DNA of 18,360 nt, taken from the NCBI GenBank assembly GCA_033763355.1, contig JANRKT010000258.1, forward strand, positions 1-18,360. The letters run 5' to 3'. The translations under genes were made by a program, and so were the position numbers. The stretch comes from JANRKT01 sp033763355. GTDB lineage: Bacteria > Bacteroidota > Bacteroidia > Chitinophagales > Chitinophagaceae. The notes under the pieces were generated by a model. The model did not search any database. It was not told where the DNA came from and saw only the letters and a list, made by a program, of their open reading frames with translations. This document shows, piece by piece, positions 14,606 through 18,360 of the stretch; position 1 is the stretch's first letter, and each line of letters starts with the position of its first letter.

Positions 14606-15238
14606 ATGATTGAACAAATCCGGGAATTGTTTTCAGACGCTAAACTGGTTGACAGAATTAAACAAAAACTTCCTCAACTTTTTCACCTGGCGGAACTTGA
14701 AAGTTCAAGAGCCGGGAAAATCGGTATGGAAGTAGGAACAATCCGTGAAAGAATCATAGCTGCACTTCTTATTTTTAAATTCGGAGAGCAAAATGTAAAG
14801 ACAGACATACCTATTACTGAAGCAGAGACTGATATTTTGCTTTACAACAAACCCATTTCAATAAAAACAATTACCGGAAAGAACTTTGGCGGCATTAAAC
14901 TTATCTGGACAGTAGATGCACAAAAAGCAATTGAATTCAGTAAGAACTATAAACCATCATGCGATTTAATTCTTGTTCAAATCAATTGGGACAACGGCGG
15001 CGGTTTTTATTATATTCCTTTGGAAGTGCAGCAACAAGTTTTGAAAAGAATTGGGAATAAAAACTATATTAAACTTCCAAAAGCAGGAACGAATCCGAGA
15101 GGCGTTGAAATGGAAGGTGAAGCTATGAGATTTTTGGTTTCTAATCCCAAAACCCTAACAATCCCGATTGACTGGCGGAAAGAAAGTGTTAACTTTAACG
15201 CATATAACCGTTGGGTAGAACTTTGGTCAACAGATTAA
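14606..15238 (+). CDS. Type II restriction endonuclease, probably ThaI family
   Basis: A 210-aa protein I recognise as resembling ThaI-type (CGCG-cutting) endonucleases. The shared-looking segments are KLPQLFHLAELESSRAGKIGMEVGTIRERI (21-50), ITEAETDILL..PISIKTITGKNFGGIKLIWTVDA (70-105), and YKPSCDLILVQINW. A PD-(D/E)XK-like core may be Glu42, Asp76 and Lys87 (SIK), although the usual acidic residue before the lysine is Ser here. It lies three bases before a DNA methyltransferase on the same strand, the strongest support for its role. Upstream is an imperfect -7 box (TACTTTCG, 14587-14594). The gene is visibly more A+T-rich than the MocR gene before it, which suggests acquisition. No control (C) protein is present. 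Cleavage site is not proven by sequence. Confidence 0.7.
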   Translation: MIEQIRELFSDAKLVDRIKQKLPQLFHLAELESSRAGKIGMEVGTIRERIIAALLIFKFGEQNVKTDIPITEAETDILLYNKPISIKTITGKNFGGIKLIWTVDAQKAIEFSKNYKPSCDLILVQINWDNGGGFYYIPLEVQQQVLKRIGNKNYIKLPKAGTNPRGVEMEGEAMRFLVSNPKTLTIPIDWRKESVNFNAYNRWVELWSTD

Positions 15239-15241
15239 AAT

Positions 15242-16138
15242 ATGAAAAAGGGAACTGAAACAAGTGCTTTCGGCACAAGCGGTAGAGAAAATCACAACTC
15301 TGACAAATTTTATGATTCAAAGCTTTACAAGGAAATCAAAAAAAGAAATCCTCTTGTAAAAATTGAACAGGATAATTCGTTTCCCAAAGAGTTGGAGAAT
15401 ACAATAATCCAGGCATCATCAGAAACCATGAAAGATATTCCTGATAACTCTGTTCATCTGATGATTACTTCACCGCCGTATAATGTTTCAAAAGAATACG
15501 ACGAGGACTTATCACTTCGGGAGTACCTTGACCTTTTACATAAAGTTTTTAAGGAAACATTCCGTGTATTAGTTCATGGCGGCAGAGCATGTATTAATGT
15601 GGCTAATATCGGACGCAAACCATACATACCACTAAGCGACTACGTTTCTCACATCATGATTGACTTAGGGTTTGACATGCGGGGAGAAATCATTTGGAAC
15701 AAAGCTGCTGGTGCTGGTGTTTCAACAGCATGGGGAAGCTGGCAATCTGCAAGCAATCCAATTTTGCGTGACACTCATGAATACATTTTAGTTTTTTCAA
15801 AAGGAGATTATAAAAGAGAAAGAAAAGAAAAACAAAACACAATTACCAAAGACCAGTTCATTGGGTGGACAAAATCAATCTGGACTATGAACCCTGAAAG
15901 TGCAAAAAAGGTTGGACACCCCGCACCTTTTCCTGAAGAGCTTCCTTATAGACTCATACAACTTTATTCATTCCTTGACGACATTATTCTTGACCCCTTT
16001 ATGGGCAGCGGGACAACAGCAGTAAGTGCTTTAAAATCTGACCGCAAGTTTATTGGGTATGACACCGACAAGGGTTATATTAAACTTGCAGAGACAAGAT
16101 TAAGCCGTTATCGTACTCAAATAAGATTCGGAAGCTAA
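15242..16138 (+). CDS. Beta-class DNA methyltransferase, probably N4-cytosine type
   Basis: A 298-aa methyltransferase partnering the preceding endonuclease; it would methylate host copies of the site using S-adenosylmethionine. The catalytic motif TSPPY (76-80) precedes the SAM-binding motif DPFMGSGTT (251-259), the beta-class order. SPPY rather than DPPY points to N4-cytosine, though N6-adenine cannot be excluded. Other family segments are GGRACINVANIGRKPYIPL (113-131), HEYILVFSKG (179-188) and HPAPFPEELPYRLIQLYS (226-243). It starts three bases after the endonuclease stop, so the two are co-transcribed with the nuclease first. Length is normal. The N-terminal segment with FGTSGRENHNSDKFYDSKLY is characteristic of m4C enzymes of this type. 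If the partner is ThaI-like, CGCG is the expected target. Confidence 0.92.
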   Translation: MKKGTETSAFGTSGRENHNSDKFYDSKLYKEIKKRNPLVKIEQDNSFPKELENTIIQASSETMKDIPDNSVHLMITSPPYNVSKEYDEDLSLREYLDLLHKVFKETFRVLVHGGRACINVANIGRKPYIPLSDYVSHIMIDLGFDMRGEIIWNKAAGAGVSTAWGSWQSASNPILRDTHEYILVFSKGDYKRERKEKQNTITKDQFIGWTKSIWTMNPESAKKVGHPAPFPEELPYRLIQLYSFLDDIILDPFMGSGTTAVSALKSDRKFIGYDTDKGYIKLAETRLSRYRTQIRFGS

Positions 16139-16179
16139 ACAGCGGTCAACATCTGTTATAAACAACAAACACTTATTCA

Positions 16180-16578
16180 ATGACTGTAAACCTGGACGCC
16201 ATAATCCTTTATGTGCAAGACGTTGACCGGCTAAAAACATTTTATATTGATACGTTCAATATGGAAGTAATTGAAGAACATCCACCCCAATGGGTACTTT
16301 TGAAAGCAGGACATGGCAACCTGGGGCTTCATAAAATCGGGGAACAATACCTGGACAAAAGCAAAGGCTCCTTTAAATTTGACAGCAACTGTAAAATTGT
16401 TTTCGATATCCAGGAAGACATCAATAAAGCGAGGGACCGGTTGGTTAGCCAGAATGTTGCGATGAGAGAAGTAAAAACATTTGATAATTATGATTATTGG
16501 CTTTGTGACGGAGAAGATCCTGAAGGAAATGTTTTTCAATTAAAGAAAAAGAAGGCCGAAGCTGTTATTGATAAATAA
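16180..16578 (+). CDS. VOC superfamily (glyoxalase/bleomycin-resistance-like) protein
   Basis: A 132-aa protein with the two beta-alpha-beta-beta-beta modules of the vicinal oxygen chelate fold: AIILYVQDVDRLKTFYIDTFNMEV at the start and the closing DPEGNVFQLKK strand (113-122). A terminal Glu115 is at the usual metal-ligand place, while the first-strand ligand position carries Tyr rather than His, so metal binding is uncertain. Members are lyases, dioxygenases or drug-binding proteins; nothing specifies the reaction here. It lies 41 bp after the methyltransferase on the same strand with no clear -7 box and may share its transcript, an accessory cargo rather than a known R-M component. Confidence 0.85.
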   Translation: MTVNLDAIILYVQDVDRLKTFYIDTFNMEVIEEHPPQWVLLKAGHGNLGLHKIGEQYLDKSKGSFKFDSNCKIVFDIQEDINKARDRLVSQNVAMREVKTFDNYDYWLCDGEDPEGNVFQLKKKKAEAVIDK

Positions 16579-16590
16579 GTTTTGTAGCAG

Positions 16591-16646
16591 GCAACGAACC
16601 GGAAGCAAATTTAATTGGTTTGTGGCGACATGAACTTTGGCGTTGA
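16591..16646 (+). repeat. Boundary hairpin repeat, copy A
   Basis: GCAACGAACC (16591-16600) pairs with GGTTTGTGGC (16617-16626) with one mismatch and one G.T pair. It is followed by GAACTTTGGCGTTGA to 16646. It shares the exact 16-mer GCAAATTTAATTGGTT (16605-16620) and flanking ACGAACCG and CATGAA with the copy at 18080-18146. It lies between the VOC gene stop and the CPBP gene stop. Confidence 0.75.
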
Positions 16647-16648
16647 TA

Positions 16649-17509
16649 TCATTCTTTCTGCACTTTCCTGTACCTCACCCTGAGATACCAAAAAACAAGC
16701 AGCGGCAATGCCAGCAACTGGAATAAAAAAACAATCAGCGAAACTGTTCCCTCTAATGTATTGCTGTTTTCCTTTACGAAGAGCTGCTGCCCCAAAGGGC
16801 CGTTAGAAAACACTACAATGCTGAAGAAATTCCATCCAAAATGCAGGCCAACCGGCAGGTACAATGAATTTGTGCGGGCAAATGCAAATGCGAACATGGC
16901 CCCTGCAACGGCAGTCATCAAAAAAACAATAATCATCATGAGCGGGTTGCCAAACACATTGTATGAAAACCAGTGATAGACCCCAAAAGCAATTGAAGAG
17001 ATGATACAGCCTTTTATAATACCTGCCTTTTTTATTAAAATATACAGCAGGGCGCCCCTGAAAATAAGTTCCTCAAACAATACAGATTTCAATACCCACC
17101 ATGAACCTGATACCGCTTCCCGCCAACCTGTATTTTTATTTCGCACCCAGTTGTTATCAGCAAGTATTGCCGTCATTACATTATAAACAGTACAACAAAG
17201 CGCTGAAAGCAGGAGTCCCGCCCCTAAATCAACCAGCCTGTTTTTGTTTATGCCAAAACCAAGTACTGCAAGGTTCTTTCGTAAAATTATCCTGAGCAGC
17301 ACCCAGGAAATAATAAGTTCGGCTAAAATTCCAATCATTGTATTTTGAATTAAGGCGTAGGATATCTGCGGAGTTAATAACCTTTTCAGCAGGTCCAATC
17401 CAATTGAGATTGCGGGAAAACAATAACGGGGAATTAAAGAGCTGCAAGAATACCAACTGTTTAAAAATGTATATAACTCAAATTTGGGTTTTCCAATTTC
17501 TCTTCTCAA
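16649..17509 (-). CDS. CPBP family intramembrane metalloprotease-like protein
   Basis: An integral membrane protein of the CPBP (Abi/CaaX protease and bacteriocin-processing) family. The catalytic signature is EELIFR at 146-151 (Glu146, Glu147, Arg151), followed by FGVYHW with His179 and GLHFGWNF with His223 and Asn227, the full conserved set, so an active protease is likely. About six hydrophobic segments surround these. The substrate is unknown; family members process peptides or prenylated proteins. The frame allows 286 residues from ATG 17509, which overlaps the phosphatase 3' end by 32 bp. The first ~30 residues look unlike a membrane protein, so a later start, for example ATG 17338, is possible. 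It lies between two copies of the boundary repeat. Confidence 0.82.
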   Translation of the reverse strand: MRREIGKPKFELYTFLNSWYSCSSLIPRYCFPAISIGLDLLKRLLTPQISYALIQNTMIGILAELIISWVLLRIILRKNLAVLGFGINKNRLVDLGAGLLLSALCCTVYNVMTAILADNNWVRNKNTGWREAVSGSWWVLKSVLFEELIFRGALLYILIKKAGIIKGCIISSIAFGVYHWFSYNVFGNPLMMIIVFLMTAVAGAMFAFAFARTNSLYLPVGLHFGWNFFSIVVFSNGPLGQQLFVKENSNTLEGTVSLIVFLFQLLALPLLVFWYLRVRYRKVQKE

Positions 17510-18020
17510 TAACCCTCACATTCTCAACATCCATAATTGAAATTAAATATTTGCATAAATCTGGCAATTCATTATCAGATTTATCGCCTTTAAATTCTTT
17601 CAAATACACAGCATTACCATAGTTACTCCTTGCCTTTTCAGGAGTGTCGTCCACCAATAGAATTTTTTCAAGCCCAAATCCTTTATTCTTGATTTTACCA
17701 AGCCGCTTTTCAAAATATAAGGTATCATAAACTGAATTTCTTCTGAGAGTGCATTTACTTCTGCCCCACGTTATAAAGAGATTAATATGCGCAGGCACTA
17801 TTAGCTTTGCAATACCGCTGACATAGTCATCAGAAGCAGAGCTCCAAACACCTAATGTAAACTTAGAAGAAACTTCGTTCAAAAATTCATCAAGATATGG
17901 TCTTTTATATACGAAGTAACTGCCAAATTTAAAGTCTTCATGTAAATTCAGACTCCTTTCAGTCGCAAATATGAGGGTTTCATCTAAATCAAGAATAAGG
18001 AGCTTGTCTGATTTACTCAT
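17478..18020 (-). CDS. NIF/FCP1-like HAD phosphatase
   Basis: A 180-aa HAD-superfamily protein of the NLI-interacting factor (FCP1/SCP) type. Motif I is LDLDETL with nucleophile Asp11 and Asp13; KRPYLDEFL (39-47) is the family's second block; WSSASDDY (59-66) is motif II; VDDTPEKA with Asp124-Asp125 is motif IV. In eukaryotes this family removes phosphate from RNA polymerase CTD serines; bacterial members' substrates are mostly unknown. The gene is A+T-rich compared with the housekeeping genes and is flanked by a boundary repeat, both hints of transfer. Its end overlaps the CPBP gene's long frame, so the two are likely co-transcribed. Function beyond phosphatase is not assignable. Confidence 0.85.
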   Translation of the reverse strand: MSKSDKLLILDLDETLIFATERSLNLHEDFKFGSYFVYKRPYLDEFLNEVSSKFTLGVWSSASDDYVSGIAKLIVPAHINLFITWGRSKCTLRRNSVYDTLYFEKRLGKIKNKGFGLEKILLVDDTPEKARSNYGNAVYLKEFKGDKSDNELPDLCKYLISIMDVENVRVIEKRNWKTQI

Positions 18021-18079
18021 AAATTTCAGGTAACCGTAATATCTTACCGTTTAATTATTATGTTCCCTTCCCCGATCCG

Positions 18080-18146
18080 TGTCTCACGAACCGAACAAGT
18101 GACTATGCAAATTTAATTGGTTCGTGGGGCATGAAACAAGGCGGTG
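18080..18146 (+). repeat. Boundary hairpin repeat, copy B
   Basis: TGTCTCACGAACC (18080-18092) and GGTTCGTGGGGCA (18119-18131) can form a 13-pair RNA stem, with two G.T pairs and a perfect 8-bp core CACGAACC/GGTTCGTG. The 26-nt loop and stem include the 16-mer at 18107-18122 shared with copy A. The tail AAACAAGGCGGTGG parallels copies A and C. It lies upstream of the phosphatase gene and downstream of the ABC-F gene. Confidence 0.75.
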
Positions 18147-18159
18147 GTTTTAAAGCTTG

Positions 18160-18229
18160 TACTTTCTTGTTCCTGGGCTCTTGCTTCTTCTTACTTTTTA
18201 CCTCTTACTTCTTACTTCATACTTCATAC
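18160..18229. repeat. Degenerate 7-bp tandem repeat (TTCTTAC-like)
   Basis: Ten 7-mers in register, the last six nearly uniform: TTCTTAC, TTTTTAC, CTCTTAC, TTCTTAC, TTCATAC, TTCATAC at 18188-18229. The array stops 11 bp before the ABC-F stop codon. It is the clearest of three such arrays in the window. Confidence 0.85.
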
Positions 18230-18240
18230 CTCCCTTCCCT

Positions 18241-18360
18241 TTACCCATACATCTCTTCCTTCAAACCCTTCACCCTTTCATCTTCAAGGTATTCATCAAA
18301 TTCCATCAGGCGGTCAATGGCGCCGCGGGGGGTTAATTCAATTACCCTGTTGGCAACAGT
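18241..18360 (-). CDS. ABC-F family ATPase, C-terminal 39 residues only
   Basis: The minus-strand frame enters from the right edge and stops at TAA (18243-18241). The 39 residues (TVANRVIELTPRGAIDRL..., then DEYLEDERVKGLKEEMYG) match the end of the second ATPase domain of ABC-F proteins, where VANRIIEL follows the switch histidine motif. ABC-F proteins bind ribosomes and act in translation or antibiotic protection. The subfamily, start and motifs lie outside the window. Confidence 0.75.
   Translation of the reverse strand, partial: TVANRVIELTPRGAIDRLMEFDEYLEDERVKGLKEEMYG

Noticed and set aside
16139..16179. Hairpin AACAG/CTGTT after the methyltransferase as a terminator
   Set aside because: Only five pairs with a 10-nt loop and no T-run; the VOC gene follows on the same strand.
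14508..18150. Integron cassettes with attC sites
   Set aside because: The tails (GTTGAGA, GTTGATA, GGTGGTT) do not fit GTTRRRY with a matching RYYYAAC, two genes face the opposite way, and no integron integrase is present in the window.
18160..18229. CRISPR array
   Set aside because: Units are 7 bp, adjacent and without unique spacers.

Overview
The window looks like a chromosomal segment of a Bacteroidota bacterium, most likely Chitinophagaceae or a close relative. The evidence is the family character of the proteins (DapD, HD-type CCA-adding enzyme, pRiA4b ORF-3-like protein, MiaA, IlvE) and several exact Bacteroidota -7 boxes (TAnnTTTG). Two of these carry a TTTG element exactly 18 bp upstream, and Shine-Dalgarno sequences are mostly absent. 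No identity can be proved without a database search.

Layout. 1-1987 is the right end of an integrated mobile element: a cut-off HTH-like protein, a 46-aa protein, and a large serine recombinase translationally coupled to it (ATGA). The element abuts tRNA-Leu(CAG) (1866-1949, minus), and the recombinase frame runs through the tRNA antisense, so its last ~40 residues are host DNA. 2053-3842 (minus) holds a DMT/EamA permease and dapD. 3913-8083 (plus) holds a GT9 heptosyltransferase-like enzyme, a CCA-adding enzyme, a pRiA4b ORF-3-like protein and miaA. An intrinsic terminator at 8147-8175 closes the converging ilvE transcript.

8203-12785 (minus) reads as one unit: group II PLP decarboxylase, EamA exporter, a protein with two GNAT domains (the second PaiA-like), and ilvE. 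A divergent MocR-type (GntR plus aminotransferase) regulator starts at 13068. The 282-bp divergent spacer carries two TTAC-N3-GTAA palindromes 62 bp apart. I infer an amino acid/amine module (decarboxylate, export, N-acetylate, transaminate) under MocR control.

14606-18020 looks like accessory DNA: a type II restriction-modification pair, a VOC protein, and on the minus strand a CPBP membrane protease-like protein and an FCP1/NIF-like phosphatase. Similar ~55-65 bp hairpin-forming repeats, all in one orientation, sit at the borders of these blocks (about 14519, 16591 and 18080). The window ends in the C-terminus of an ABC-F ATPase.

Spacers in three places carry degenerate 7-bp tandem repeats (2995-3036, 4941-4982, 18160-18229), a REP-like hairpin has become the C-terminal codons of the decarboxylase, and the MocR leader holds a long inverted repeat of related GAAAGTC words. 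The most interesting items are the repeat-bounded cassette-like region, the tRNA-tailed recombinase, the putative amine module with its paired operators, and the 7-mer spacer repeats.
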